Shown here: positions 1 through 7,950 of the stretch, one piece after another | Position numbering within the stretch: the first letter of the stretch is position 1 | Layout: each line of letters opens with the position of its first letter | DNA from: Nonomuraea indica | GTDB lineage: Bacteria > Actinomycetota > Actinomycetes > Streptosporangiales > Streptosporangiaceae | Direction of reading: 5' to 3' | Length of the DNA stretch: 64,000 bases | NCBI RefSeq assembly: GCF_002850745.1 | Contig: NZ_KZ559468.1 | Coordinates: 163,394 to 227,393, forward strand | Program-made: the position numbers and the translations under genes | Notes under the pieces: generated by a model | The model's input: only the letters and a program-made list of their open reading frames with translations | Database searches by the model: none | What the model was told of the DNA's origin: nothing

Positions 1-719
1 CCGGGCTGCGGCACCTGTCGCTCGGCGGCAACCGGCTGACGGACGTGCCCGACACGCTCTGGGAGCTGACCGGCCTGGAGTCGCTCAACCTGGCGGAGAA
101 CCGGTTCACCGAGGTGCCCCCGGCCGTCGGCCGGCTGACGGCGCTGCGGATGCTCGACCTCGCCCACAACCGGCTCACCGTCATCCCGCCCGAGCTGGGC
201 GACCTCGGTCTCACCGACTACCTCTACCTGGGCGACAACGCCTTCACCGAGGTGCCGGAGGCCCTCGCGAAGCTGGACCGGCTGTCCTACCTGGGCCTCG
301 ACGCCAACCGGCTGACCCGCCTGCCCGCGTCCCTCGGCGCGATGGCGGCGCTGACGGAGCTGCGGCTGTCCGGCAACCGGCTGGCGGAGCTGCCCCGCTC
401 CCTCGGTGGCCTGGCCCGGCTGCGCGAGCTGCACCTGCGCGGCAACCGGCTGACCGCCCTGCCGCCGGAGCTGACCCGGCTCGGGGAGCTGCGTCATCTC
501 GACCTGCGCGACAACCTCCTCGCCGAGCTGCCCGCGGGCATGGCCGGACTGACCCGGCTCGCCCACCTGGACCTGCGCAACAACCGGCTGCGCGAGCTGC
601 CCGCGGACCTGGCCGACCTGCCCGCTCTGGCCAAGCTGGACCTGCGGTGGAACAAGCTCGACGGCGATCCCGAGCCGCTGCGGCGGTTGCGGGAGCGCGG
701 CTGCGCCGTCCTGATGTGA
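1..719 (+). CDS. Leucine-rich repeat protein, 5' end outside window
   Basis: The frame is open from the first bases of the window and the upstream codons already encode LRR sequence (GLRHLSLGGNRLTDVP), so the gene starts before the window and the GTG at 45 is internal. About ten repeats of roughly 23 residues follow the pattern LxxLxxLxLxxNxLxxLPxxL, which is the bacterial or plant-type LRR consensus. Such domains usually form solenoids for protein binding. No enzymatic domain is visible in the part present, and the protein ends soon after the last repeat (GDPEPLRRLRERGCAVLM). The partner and role are unknown; the missing N-terminus could carry another domain. Confidence 0.85.
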   Translation, partial: GLRHLSLGGNRLTDVPDTLWELTGLESLNLAENRFTEVPPAVGRLTALRMLDLAHNRLTVIPPELGDLGLTDYLYLGDNAFTEVPEALAKLDRLSYLGLDANRLTRLPASLGAMAALTELRLSGNRLAELPRSLGGLARLRELHLRGNRLTALPPELTRLGELRHLDLRDNLLAELPAGMAGLTRLAHLDLRNNRLRELPADLADLPALAKLDLRWNKLDGDPEPLRRLRERGCAVLM

Positions 720-761
720 ATCGGGGTGAACCGGCCCGGTGAGGGCTGCGTATCTCGGCAC

Positions 762-1235
762 ATGACGACATTCGCACGTCTGGCCGCTTCTGCGCTCCTG
801 GTCGGATTCGTGGCCGCCTGTTCGCCGGGCGGCGGAGGGATCGGATCCGGCGGCGCGCCCGCCGCGCCCGTCGCGGGCGGAGCGGACCAGCCGATCCCGG
901 ACCCCACCGAGCTGCAGGTGTTCAGTGTCGAGGAGCTCTCCGCCAAGGTGGGGTGCAAGCCCCGCATCCAGGTCGACGCCGAGGACATCCGGACGGGGTA
1001 CTGCAAGACCGAGCACGGCGAGTTCTTCGTCAACACCTTCCTGTCGGAGAAGGACAAGGACGTCTGGATGGACCGGGCGCCTGAGTACAACCCCCACCTG
1101 GTGGGCCACCGGTGGACCGTGCTGTCCAGCCTGGAGGTCCTGCGGGCGCTCAAGGGCCCGCTCAACGGCGACCTGCACCTGAACGACCACCGGACCAAGT
1201 CGCCGCAGCCGGCCCGGCCCGCCGGCGGCTACTGA
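762..1235 (+). CDS. Putative lipoprotein, unknown function
   Basis: A 157-aa protein from ATG 762. The frame is open from 726, but the extra residues would spoil the signal peptide. The N-terminus is a lipoprotein signal (MTTFARLAASALLVGFVAAC) with a lipobox-like VAAC and the lipidated Cys at residue 20. A Gly/Ala/Pro-rich linker follows, then about 100 residues containing two further cysteines (VGCKPRI and GYCKTE) that may form a disulfide. I do not recognise the family. It is a single gene, followed 16 nt downstream by a strong hairpin. Confidence 0.7.
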   Translation: MTTFARLAASALLVGFVAACSPGGGGIGSGGAPAAPVAGGADQPIPDPTELQVFSVEELSAKVGCKPRIQVDAEDIRTGYCKTEHGEFFVNTFLSEKDKDVWMDRAPEYNPHLVGHRWTVLSSLEVLRALKGPLNGDLHLNDHRTKSPQPARPAGGY

Positions 1236-1250
1236 CCGGTGAAGGGGGCC

Positions 1251-1283
1251 GACCGGCCGCCGACGGGCTGCCGGCGGCCGGTC
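1251..1283 (+). terminator. Perfect 12-bp hairpin after the lipoprotein gene
   Basis: The arms GACCGGCCGCCG and CGGCGGCCGGTC are perfectly complementary around a 9-nt loop and begin 16 nt after the stop at 1235. There is no T-tract, as is common for actinomycete terminators. Confidence 0.6.
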
Positions 1284-1470
1284 AAGGGGAGAGGCGTGCG
1301 TGACCGGCGCGCACGGTCGGCGCACGTGTCCTCACCCGGCCGGATATCTCGAATATGTCGATGAGGCCGAGCGGGAAGCAGGCCCGGCATCACTGGAGTA
1401 AACGTTGTCACGGCCTTTTCGCGATATCCCGGAAGACGATCGTCCGGTCGTCGGATATTCGCGGCCGAGG

Positions 1471-1491
1471 CCGCCCCGGGTTAACGGGCGG
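1471..1491 (-). terminator. Short hairpin after the protease inhibitor gene
   Basis: CCGCCC and GGGCGG pair around a 9-nt loop, 8 nt beyond the inhibitor stop codon read on the minus strand. The arms are short and there is no U-tract, so this is a weak call. Confidence 0.35.
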
Positions 1492-1498
1492 TTACGCC

Positions 1499-1915
1499 TC
1501 AGAAAGCGAAAAGTATGCCGCCGGTGGCGCGTACCGCCTCGCACCGGTTGGGGAATGTCCGGGCGTATTCGCGGCGCTGGCCGCGCCATATCCCGACGGC
1601 GCTGACGCGGACCGGAGCGTATTCGCGCGTGCACGGGCCCGGGTCCTCGGGGATGCGCTCGGCTCTGCCCTGAACGCGGCGCAACTGGTCGCAGGCCGCC
1701 GCCGCGGCGGCGTGCGCGCCGCCGTCGGGGCCGCAGAGCAGCGTGGACGCCGCCAGCGGCTCCGCGGTGGTGCCGTCATCGGGGGTGACGGTCAGCACGT
1801 AGACGCCGACGGGGTCGTATGAGGGGACGGACATCGCCGTGGCCGGAGCCGCGCCCAGCAGGAGCGTCAGGCCGGCCGCGGCGGCGGCCACGGGAATGGT
1901 TCGCCGGAACAGCAT
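1499..1915 (-). CDS. Subtilisin inhibitor-like (SSI family) secreted protease inhibitor
   Basis: A 138-aa precursor. Residues 1-27 form a Sec signal peptide ending APATA-M. The mature part carries the SSI pattern: Cys61 and Cys75 around CGPDGGAH..AAAAC, Cys95 next to the reactive loop, Cys125 in FPNRC, and the C-terminal FAF. The four cysteines match the two conserved disulfides. Aligned with Streptomyces subtilisin inhibitor (..MCPMVYDPV..), the local segment PCTREYAPV places Arg97 at P1 and Glu98 at P1', so the target is probably a trypsin-like or broad-specificity serine protease (inference). A strong SD (AAGGAGG, 1922-1928) precedes the ATG. The gene stands alone with its own promoter near 2054-2082. 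Confidence 0.92.
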   Translation of the reverse strand: MLFRRTIPVAAAAAGLTLLLGAAPATAMSVPSYDPVGVYVLTVTPDDGTTAEPLAASTLLCGPDGGAHAAAAAACDQLRRVQGRAERIPEDPGPCTREYAPVRVSAVGIWRGQRREYARTFPNRCEAVRATGGILFAF

Positions 1916-2053
1916 ATGGGTTGCCTCCTTGGTCTCTGTCGCGATGGCGACAGCGGGGTGGTGGGGCGGTTGTTTCTGTGACCCGCCCCATTGTGCGGAG
2001 GAGAATACGCAGGGATTCGTTCGCCGGTGGGCCGTAAATCCTTGCGCCCCGTG

Positions 2054-2082
2054 ATGCTAGAACGAGAAAAACTCCGGGGCAA
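2054..2082 (-). promoter_or_regulatory. Probable promoter of the protease inhibitor gene
   Basis: On the minus strand TTGCCC (2082-2077) and TAGCAT (2059-2054) are separated by exactly 17 bp, a reasonable housekeeping sigma match. It would give a leader of about 130 nt before the ATG at 1915. Confidence 0.5.
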
Positions 2083-2151
2083 CCCGCGTTTCCCGTGGCG
2101 GTGTGACCGTAAAGCGGACCCTTTTCCGGGGCGCCGATCGTTTCGGCAGGG

Positions 2152-2168
2152 CAGGCGCCGGGCGCCTG
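2152..2168 (-). terminator. Hairpin downstream of cydAB
   Basis: CAGGCGC-CGG-GCGCCTG has perfect 7-bp arms and a 3-nt loop, about 54 nt beyond the cydB stop. It has no T-tract. Confidence 0.4.
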
Positions 2169-2221
2169 ACCTCGTGTCCTGACGACCTTTACTCCGGTGC
2201 GTGACCTACATCACAGCCTGG

Positions 2222-3160
2222 TCAGTGGACCAGTGAGACGCGCTTCCTGAACACCCAGTACGTCCATCCCTGGTAGAGGAGGACGAACGGCAGCGCGATC
2301 AGCCCGATCCAGGTGAGCATGGTCATCGTGTAGGGGCCGGAGGCCGCCTCGGCGAGGGTGAGGCCGTCCAGGGGCGCCACCCGCAGCTCGGCGAAGACCG
2401 AGGCCGAGGTCAGCGCGATGGCCGTCGCCGTGGCGGCGAACGCCCACCCCTCACGCCGCCGCCAGATCAGGGCCACCGCCGCCGCCAGCGCCGCCATGGC
2501 GGCCAGCGCGGGGATCGACCGCGCGTCGAGCGCCGTGCCGGTCGCCGTGCCGGTCGCGCCGCCGCCGAAGGCGAGGCCGGACAGCGCGACCGCGGCGAGC
2601 GGCAGCGTCACCGCGCCGGAGGCGAGCGCCGCCACCCGGGCGCGCCGCCGTACCGGGCCGTCGGTGCGCAGTGCCAGGAACACCGCGCCGTGCAGCACGC
2701 ACAGCGCCAGCGTGAACAGCCCGCCCACGACGGCCGCGAGCGCCGAGCCGAGCACCAGGTTGGCGAAGACCGCGCCCCAGAGGAAGGCCGGCAGCGCGCT
2801 GCCCACCACGATGCCGAGGTCGCACCAGACCGGGTTGGTCACCTTGCCGCGCCACTCCAGGCCGACGCCCCGCATGATGAGGCCCACCAGCACGAGCACC
2901 ACGGGCACGTAGAAGGCGCTGAACACGCCCGCGTACCAGGCGGGGAACGCGGCGAACATCGCGCCGACCGCGGTGATCAGCCACACCTCGTTGCCGTCCC
3001 AGACCGGCCCGATCGTCTGCAGGCTCTGCCGCTGCTCGTCACCGTCCCGGCTGACGAACGGGGCCAGCAGCCCGACGCCGAAGTCGAAGCCCTCCAGCAC
3101 GAAGTAGCCGGTCCACAGGAAGGCGATGATGCCGAACCACAGGTCGATCACTGTCCACAC
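2222..3160 (-). CDS. cydB: Cytochrome bd ubiquinol/menaquinol oxidase subunit II
   Basis: A 312-aa multi-span membrane protein and partner of CydA in the cytochrome bd oxidase, which oxidises quinol and reduces oxygen with high affinity at the cytoplasmic membrane. CydB hallmarks are the N-terminal GYFVLEGFDFGVG, the IGPVWDGNEVWL segment near residue 50 and MRGVGLEWRG near residue 97, with eight or so hydrophobic helices. Length is close to the shorter actinobacterial CydB proteins. The GTG start lies 1 nt after the cydA stop, so the two are translationally coupled. No cydCD genes follow in this window. Confidence 0.96.
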   Translation of the reverse strand: MWTVIDLWFGIIAFLWTGYFVLEGFDFGVGLLAPFVSRDGDEQRQSLQTIGPVWDGNEVWLITAVGAMFAAFPAWYAGVFSAFYVPVVLVLVGLIMRGVGLEWRGKVTNPVWCDLGIVVGSALPAFLWGAVFANLVLGSALAAVVGGLFTLALCVLHGAVFLALRTDGPVRRRARVAALASGAVTLPLAAVALSGLAFGGGATGTATGTALDARSIPALAAMAALAAAVALIWRRREGWAFAATATAIALTSASVFAELRVAPLDGLTLAEAASGPYTMTMLTWIGLIALPFVLLYQGWTYWVFRKRVSLVH

Positions 3161-3161
3161 C

Positions 3162-4505
3162 TCAATACATCAGCGACGGTTCGAGCTTCTCGGCGGCGGG
3201 CGCCGGCTCGGACTCCTCGGGACCCTTGCGCACGTGCCTGGTGAGGAGCACGGCCTCGGCGACCGCCAGCCCGCCGTACAGGAGCGTGAAGATCGTCAGC
3301 GAGACGGCGACCTCGGTCAGGCTCACGCCGGGGGAGACGCTCGCGGCGGTGAGCAGCTCGCCCGTGACCGTCCACGGCTGGCGGCCGATCTCGCTGAGCA
3401 GCCAGCCGGCGGTCACCGCGAGCAGCGGCAGGGGCAGCGCCAGCACGAACAGCCTGGCCAGCCAGGGCGGCAGGTCGCGGCGGCGGCGCGTCAGCCACAG
3501 CCCGAGCACCGACAGCCCCACCGTGGCCAGCCCGAAGCCGATCATCACGCGGTAGGACCAGAAGACCACGACCGGGTCGGGCCGGTAGTCGCCGGGACCG
3601 AACCGCTCCTCGTAACGGCGCTGGAGGTCTTCGGTGCCCTGGACGGTGGCGTCGAAGTCGCCGGCGGACAGGAAGCTGAGGAGCTTGGGGATCTCGACGC
3701 CGGGGACGACCGTGAACCCCGCGCCCGCCGTGTCGCGCTCCAGCCCCTCGGCGGCGGCCAGCTTCATCGGCTGCTGCTCGTGGGCGAGCTTGCCGGAGAC
3801 GTCGCCGCTGCCCGCGACGACCACCCCCGCGAGAGCCGTCATCACCAGCGCCGCGCGCGCCGCGCCGCGCCACATGTCCGCCTTGGTGCGCAGCAGCCAG
3901 TAGCCGCTCACCGCCAGCACGAACCCGCCCGCCACGATGAACGCCGCCCCGATCACGTGCGGCACCTGGGCCAGGGCCGTGGAGTTGGTCAGCACCGCCC
4001 ACAGGTCCGTCATCCGGGCCCTGCCGTCCACGACCTCGTAGCCCACCGGGTGCTTCATCCAGGCGTTGGCGGCGAGGATGAAGTACGCCGACAGGTTGGA
4101 GCCGATCGCGGCGGCCCAGATGCACGCCAGGTGCACGCGCTTCGGCAGCCGGTCCCACCCGAAGATCCACAGTCCGAGGAACGTGGACTCCATGAAGAAG
4201 GCCAGCAGCGCCTCCAGCGCCAGCGGCGCGCCGAACACGTCGCCCACGAAGGTGGAGTACTCGCTCCAGTTCATCCCGAACTGGAACTCCTGCACGATGC
4301 CCGTCACCACGCCCATGGCGAAGTTGATCAGAAACAGCTTGCCGAAGAACTTGGTCAGCCGGAGGTAGTGCTCCTTGCCGGTGCGGTGCCACGCCGTCTG
4401 CAGTCCTGCCACGAAGACGCCGAGACCGATCGTCAGCGGCACGAACAGAAAGTGGTAGACGGTGGTCACGCCGAACTGCCACCGCGCTAGGTCGAGTGCG
4501 TCCAT
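3162..4505 (-). CDS. cydA: Cytochrome bd ubiquinol/menaquinol oxidase subunit I
   Basis: A 447-aa heme-carrying subunit of cytochrome bd. It begins MDALDLARWQFGVTTVYHFLFVPLT, which contains the conserved His ligand region (YHFLFVPLTIGLG), and carries the quinol-binding Q-loop motif SEIGRQPW near residue 330. It has about nine membrane spans and the short Q-loop type typical of Actinobacteria. It is first in a two-gene operon with cydB. The 80 bp upstream carry two tandem dyads (4524-4548 and 4557-4581), suggesting strong transcriptional control. I did not find a Rex-type TGTGAN6TCACA site. Confidence 0.97.
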   Translation of the reverse strand: MDALDLARWQFGVTTVYHFLFVPLTIGLGVFVAGLQTAWHRTGKEHYLRLTKFFGKLFLINFAMGVVTGIVQEFQFGMNWSEYSTFVGDVFGAPLALEALLAFFMESTFLGLWIFGWDRLPKRVHLACIWAAAIGSNLSAYFILAANAWMKHPVGYEVVDGRARMTDLWAVLTNSTALAQVPHVIGAAFIVAGGFVLAVSGYWLLRTKADMWRGAARAALVMTALAGVVVAGSGDVSGKLAHEQQPMKLAAAEGLERDTAGAGFTVVPGVEIPKLLSFLSAGDFDATVQGTEDLQRRYEERFGPGDYRPDPVVVFWSYRVMIGFGLATVGLSVLGLWLTRRRRDLPPWLARLFVLALPLPLLAVTAGWLLSEIGRQPWTVTGELLTAASVSPGVSLTEVAVSLTIFTLLYGGLAVAEAVLLTRHVRKGPEESEPAPAAEKLEPSLMY

Positions 4506-4523
4506 TTCCCCCTCGCCGGCTCG

Positions 4524-4548
4524 GATGCTCTACAAGGCGTAGAGCATC
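4524..4548. promoter_or_regulatory. Operator-like dyad 1 upstream of cydA
   Basis: A perfect inverted repeat: arms GATGCTCTAC and GTAGAGCATC with a 5-bp spacer, 19 bp upstream of the cydA start at 4505. Its position near the start suggests a repressor site. The regulator is not in the window. Confidence 0.65.
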
Positions 4549-4556
4549 TATCTCCA

Positions 4557-4581
4557 GTAGTACTACAGCTCGTAGAGCATC
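4557..4581. promoter_or_regulatory. Operator-like dyad 2 upstream of cydA
   Basis: A second, imperfect copy 33 bp from the first: GTAGTACTAC, a 5-bp spacer, then GTAGAGCATC. The right arm is identical to that of dyad 1. The left arm keeps the inner CTAC and is itself the palindrome GTAGTACTAC. The 33-bp offset puts both copies on nearly the same DNA face, which would suit cooperative binding. Confidence 0.55.
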
Positions 4582-4770
4582 GTCGCGGTGACTGTGGAGA
4601 TCTTCGTCACAGCGGCTCTCCCCGTGCCCGTCGAGGATGTCGTACGAGGTCAGCGCGGCGCGTCAGCCGGTGGGCTGATATCGGCCTACCTCCGGCGACG
4701 GACTCCGGCGCTCGCACCACCGGCACGCCGTCTGTCAGGTGTTGCCCTTATCCGGGGGGCCGCTCCTCCC

Positions 4771-4776
4771 TAGAGT
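4771..4776 (+). promoter_or_regulatory. -10 hexamer for a leaderless start at 4783
   Basis: TAGAGT ends 6 nt before the GTG at 4783 and no SD is present, as expected for a leaderless transcript. Confidence 0.5.
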
Positions 4777-4782
4777 GGCCGT

Positions 4783-5604
4783 GTGAACGTCGCAGGGAGC
4801 GCCGTGATCGGCGCCGACAGAGATCGGGTGTGGGCCGCGCTGCAGGACCCGGCGGTGCTGGTGCGCACCATCCCGGGCTGCGAGCGCCTGGAGGAGAGCG
4901 GGCCCGACACCTACCGGATGACCGTCAACGCGGGGGTGGCCTCCGTCAAGGGCGTCTACCAGGGCGAGGTGGCGCTGGCCGAGCCGCAGCCACCCGAGCG
5001 CTTCGTGCTGCGCGCGCGCGGCCAGGGCGCGCCCGGGACGGTGGACGCCACGGTCCGGATCCGGCTCAGCGAGGTGGACGGGGGCACCCGGGTCGACTAC
5101 GACGCCGACGCGGTGGTCGGCGGCCCCATCGGCGGTGTGGGCCAGCGGATGCTCGGTTCGGTGGCCAGGCGGACGGCGGGAGAGTTCTTCTCGGCCGTCG
5201 AGCACCACCTCCGCACGCCCGCCGACACACCCGCCGACCGCGCGCCCGCCGACCGCGCGCCCGCCGACCGCGCGCCCGCCGACCGCGCGCCGGGCGAGGG
5301 CGCGCCGGGCGAGGGCGCGCCGGGCGAGGGCGCGCCGGGCGAGGGCGCGCCGGGCGACCGCGCGCCGGGGGAGCGGGCCGGCGTCCCGGCCGCGCCCGGC
5401 GCCGCGGCGTCGCTCGCCCCGGCCACGGCGGCGCCGGGCTCGCCGGGCGCCGCCGTCTACGAGCGCCCCGCCGCGCCGCGCGCGCAGCGGACGCACGCCG
5501 AGACGCGGCCGTGGGTGATGCTCGCCTCCTTCGGCATGGGCGCCGGTGTGGCCCTCGCCGGGGCCGCGATCGGCTGGCTGTTCGGCCGCGCCGGCCGCCG
5601 TTGA
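4783..5604 (+). CDS. CoxG-like SRPBCC-fold protein with repeat linker and C-terminal membrane anchor
   Basis: 273 aa from a leaderless GTG. Residues 1-143 match the carbon monoxide dehydrogenase subunit G (CoxG) type of SRPBCC fold: SAVIGADRDRVWAALQDPAVLVRTIPGCE, ASVKGVYQGEVAL and GGPIGGVGQRMLGSVARRTAGEFF. Residues 145-199 are pentapeptide repeats, first PADRA and then PGEGA. A Pro/Ala linker follows, then a membrane span at about 245-266 (MLASFGMGAGVALAGAAIGWLFG). CoxG in some bacteria helps recruit CO dehydrogenase to the membrane. No coxMSL genes are in the window, so the role here is open. It starts divergently from cydA across the operator region. Confidence 0.8.
   Translation: MNVAGSAVIGADRDRVWAALQDPAVLVRTIPGCERLEESGPDTYRMTVNAGVASVKGVYQGEVALAEPQPPERFVLRARGQGAPGTVDATVRIRLSEVDGGTRVDYDADAVVGGPIGGVGQRMLGSVARRTAGEFFSAVEHHLRTPADTPADRAPADRAPADRAPADRAPGEGAPGEGAPGEGAPGEGAPGDRAPGERAGVPAAPGAAASLAPATAAPGSPGAAVYERPAAPRAQRTHAETRPWVMLASFGMGAGVALAGAAIGWLFGRAGRR
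5215..5379 (+). repeat. 15-bp in-frame tandem repeats encoding PADRA/PGEGA
   Basis: About eleven 15-bp units, GC-only in most positions. One block encodes PADRA (4 near-identical units), the next PGEGA (4 units), and it ends with PGDRA and PGERA. They form a flexible linker between the CoxG-like domain and the membrane span and are likely to vary in copy number between strains. Confidence 0.85.
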
Positions 5605-5781
5605 ACGCGCGGCGGGCCGTCCTCGTGCTGCGCTCCTACGAGGACCTCCCCGTCACCCGGCCCGCCCCTCCACGGGGACGGGAAGCGCCCAGGTCAACGC
5701 GCCCGGTCCAACGCGTTCCGTCCAGCGCGGCCCGGCCACGGAGCCGGACGGGCCGCTCTCGCGGAAAAGGATCTCCCGGCG

Positions 5782-5787
5782 TAGCGT
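5782..5787 (+). promoter_or_regulatory. -10 hexamer for a leaderless start at 5794
   Basis: TAGCGT lies 6 nt upstream of the ATG at 5794. There is no SD. Confidence 0.5.
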
Positions 5788-5793
5788 GGCTGT

Positions 5794-6690
5794 ATGCGGC
5801 AGGCACACGCTGAAGACGCGAGGACCGAGGCCAGGCGGATCGTCTCCGCCCTGCTGGGCGAGGAACGGCCCACCGCCGGGGCGTTGCTGGCGGACGCGCG
5901 CCCCGTGCTGGGCGAGGAGCGGACCGGACGTTGTCTCGATCTGGCGCTGGGCGCGGCGCTGACCAGACGCTCGGCCGAGCTGTCGGCCCTCGCCGCGCTC
6001 GTCGTCGGCACCCGCGACCTCGGGCCCGAATGGTGGAGGCGCGTGAGGGGCGGCAAGCTGCCCGCGCCCGACGAGGTGCTGGCCACGGCGGTGGCGATCG
6101 AGCCGTGGACCGACCTCACCGCGCTGGAGATGCTGGCGGCGTGGATCGCCGACGACGCCGCCGACGCGCTGTGGGGCGCCCCGGTGGCGGAGGTGGACCT
6201 CAACTCGTGGCAGGCCGAGGACCGATTCGCCCTGCCGCCGGGCGTCAGGGCGGGGCAGCGGCTGGTCGTGCACTTCGACGCCGGTGGCCGCCTCGACGCG
6301 GTCGTCACCTGGCGGGCCGACGACGAGCTGGGCTCCAACCTCGACTTCAACTCGCTGCGCTACTCCCGGCCGGCCGAGGCCCAGTGGAGCTGGGGGGTGG
6401 CCGCCGGGCTCGGCCCGCACCCGCTGCCCGGCGAGGACCCCGACCCCTACGCCCGTGAGGTGGATCCCCGCGCGGCCGGCATCCTGCGCGACTGGGCGTT
6501 GCGCCACGGCGCGACGGAGGAGCAGCTCGGCGAGTCGTGGCGACGCGTGGGCGACGTGGTGTCGGCGATCGAGCGGGTCGACTGGATGTGGCGCAGCGGC
6601 GAGTGGTTCGGCTGGTGGCGTGGGGCGTCGGCGCTGGTGGACGACTCGGGCTACCTGCCCTACCGGCTGGAGGAGCTGGCCGCCGGATAG
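5794..6690 (+). CDS. Unrecognised protein, 298 aa
   Basis: I do not recognise this family. The N-terminal 130 residues look helical and Ala/Leu-rich (LADARPVLGEERTGRCLDLALGAAL). The C-terminal half is Trp- and Asp-rich, with WGAPVAEVDLNSWQAEDRF, an extended acidic middle and a tail containing WMWRSGEWFGWWRG. There is no signal peptide or membrane span, so it is probably cytoplasmic. The start is set by a TAGCGT hexamer 6 nt upstream of the ATG. Strong GC3 bias supports it as a real gene over the long antisense frame. Confidence 0.7.
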   Translation: MRQAHAEDARTEARRIVSALLGEERPTAGALLADARPVLGEERTGRCLDLALGAALTRRSAELSALAALVVGTRDLGPEWWRRVRGGKLPAPDEVLATAVAIEPWTDLTALEMLAAWIADDAADALWGAPVAEVDLNSWQAEDRFALPPGVRAGQRLVVHFDAGGRLDAVVTWRADDELGSNLDFNSLRYSRPAEAQWSWGVAAGLGPHPLPGEDPDPYAREVDPRAAGILRDWALRHGATEEQLGESWRRVGDVVSAIERVDWMWRSGEWFGWWRGASALVDDSGYLPYRLEELAAG

Positions 6691-6732
6691 CGCCCGCACC
6701 AGCCGTCGGGCGCGGTTCCCGAACCGGTAGCG

Positions 6733-6742
6733 TGTGATCACA
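6733..6742. promoter_or_regulatory. TGTGATCACA palindrome upstream of the WXG-like gene
   Basis: A perfect 10-bp palindrome directly after a TAGCGT hexamer (6727-6732 region), so it would cover the transcription start of the gene at 6779. It has no spacer, unlike a CRP site. Possible operator, weak. Confidence 0.3.
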
Positions 6743-6778
6743 TGTGGAAGACGGTCGGCCGCGCGACGGGGTGATCAT

Positions 6779-7936
6779 ATGGCAGATGGTGACGGATACG
6801 CCTTCGGCAACGGCGGCTTCGCGAAGGCGGAGATGAGCCTCGACTCGGTCGCGCGAGAACTGGGCGCGCACTACTACGCGGGGTACAGGGTGGAGCTCGG
6901 CATGTTCGCCCTGGGCGCGGCGTGCGAGTGGCCCGCCCGGCACGAGTACATGAGCACCTGGGAAGACCTCAAACAGGAGTTCCGCCACGGTGACCAGGAG
7001 GCCCAGACCCTGGCCGGCCTGCTGAGGAAGACCGAGGACGGCTACCACACGGCTGAGAGCGCGAACGCCCGTACGGTGCTCGCCGCCGTGGCCGAATCCC
7101 GCGAGTCGAAGCCCGCCGAGGCACCCCCCTACATCGACGACTTCTCCGACGGTCTGGAGAGGCCGCCCTTCCCGTGGTCGCCTGTCGTCGGGGCGGGCGT
7201 CACGGCGGGCGGCTTGGCCACCCGGTTCGTCGTGGGGTACGAGAAGGAGGAGGCGCTGCTCCGGGCGGCCAAGAGCCGGGCCGCCGCATGGCAGAACTAC
7301 GGGTCCGGTCCGCTCCGGGAGCAGAGGCTGTCGAAGATCGCCGAGCGGAGCCAGGCCACGCTGCGCAACCTGACGTACGCGAAGGCGTTCTCCTATACGG
7401 CGGCAGCCGCCGGACTCGCCTGGATCTCCATGGTCGTCCCCTCGGACGAGGACCTCGACCAAGCGATCGCCGCCTGGGACAGCATCGCCTACTACTGCGG
7501 ACAGGTCTTCGGGCACGACACCCGGGCCGTCCGCGAGGCCATCGCCGCGTCCTGGGACGGTCTCGCCAAGGACTCCGCCGACCTGCGGCTGGTCGAGTTC
7601 ATCGCCGCGGGCAACCACCTGACCGAGCGAACGCGCCGCCTGTCCGCCGCGCTGTCCGGCACGGTCCGAGACCTCGACCGCATCCACCTCATCGCGCTGG
7701 CGTTCTCAGGCGTCAGCCTGGCCGCCATCGCGGCCGCCGGAATCGCGGCCCGGTTCAACCCGGCGCTGCGCCCCGTCAGCGAGTTCCTCGGCACCCGGCT
7801 GTCCTCCGTGATCCTGTCGTGCGCGCAGCTCGCGCCGGCGGTGGCCGTGGGAGCGCTCGCCTGGTACCGGCTCGCCGACGCAAGCCGGCCGACCACCGTC
7901 GGCGGTCGCGAGATCACCGGGTTCAGGCGTCCCTGA
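6779..7936 (+). CDS. Unrecognised membrane protein with WXG100-like helical segments
   Basis: 385 aa from ATG 6779; the frame extends to a GTG at 6734, but without support. Residues 25-90 and 230-300 are helical, with patterns resembling the WXG100 helical hairpin (ACEWPARHEYMSTWEDLKQEF; REAIAASWDGLAKDSADLRLVEFIAAGNHL). Hydrophobic stretches lie near residues 140-160 (VVGAGVTAGGLATRFVVGY), 208-225, 312-335 and 350-370. The arrangement suggests a membrane protein related to type VII secretion substrates or their partners, but this is a shape-based inference and I cannot assign a family. No toxin domain is visible. Confidence 0.6.
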   Translation: MADGDGYAFGNGGFAKAEMSLDSVARELGAHYYAGYRVELGMFALGAACEWPARHEYMSTWEDLKQEFRHGDQEAQTLAGLLRKTEDGYHTAESANARTVLAAVAESRESKPAEAPPYIDDFSDGLERPPFPWSPVVGAGVTAGGLATRFVVGYEKEEALLRAAKSRAAAWQNYGSGPLREQRLSKIAERSQATLRNLTYAKAFSYTAAAAGLAWISMVVPSDEDLDQAIAAWDSIAYYCGQVFGHDTRAVREAIAASWDGLAKDSADLRLVEFIAAGNHLTERTRRLSAALSGTVRDLDRIHLIALAFSGVSLAAIAAAGIAARFNPALRPVSEFLGTRLSSVILSCAQLAPAVAVGALAWYRLADASRPTTVGGREITGFRRP

Positions 7937-7950
7937 GCCGTGCGCAGCCG

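Larger units (their letters stand above)
1916..2221. other. Intergenic region between inhibitor gene and cydB
   Basis: About 306 bp without a gene. It holds the SD and long leader (about 130 nt) of the inhibitor gene, its probable promoter, and a hairpin near 2152-2168 that may terminate cydAB transcription. I see no further ORF or structured RNA family. Confidence 0.6.

Noticed and set aside
3126..4490. 454-aa open frame on the plus strand opposite cydA
   Set aside because: Gln/His/Arg-rich shadow of cydA; cydA has heme-ligand and Q-loop motifs.
4582..4612. Possible Rex site (TGTG...TCACA) upstream of cydA
   Set aside because: The half-sites are 10 bp apart instead of 6 and the inner bases do not match TGTGAN6TCACA.
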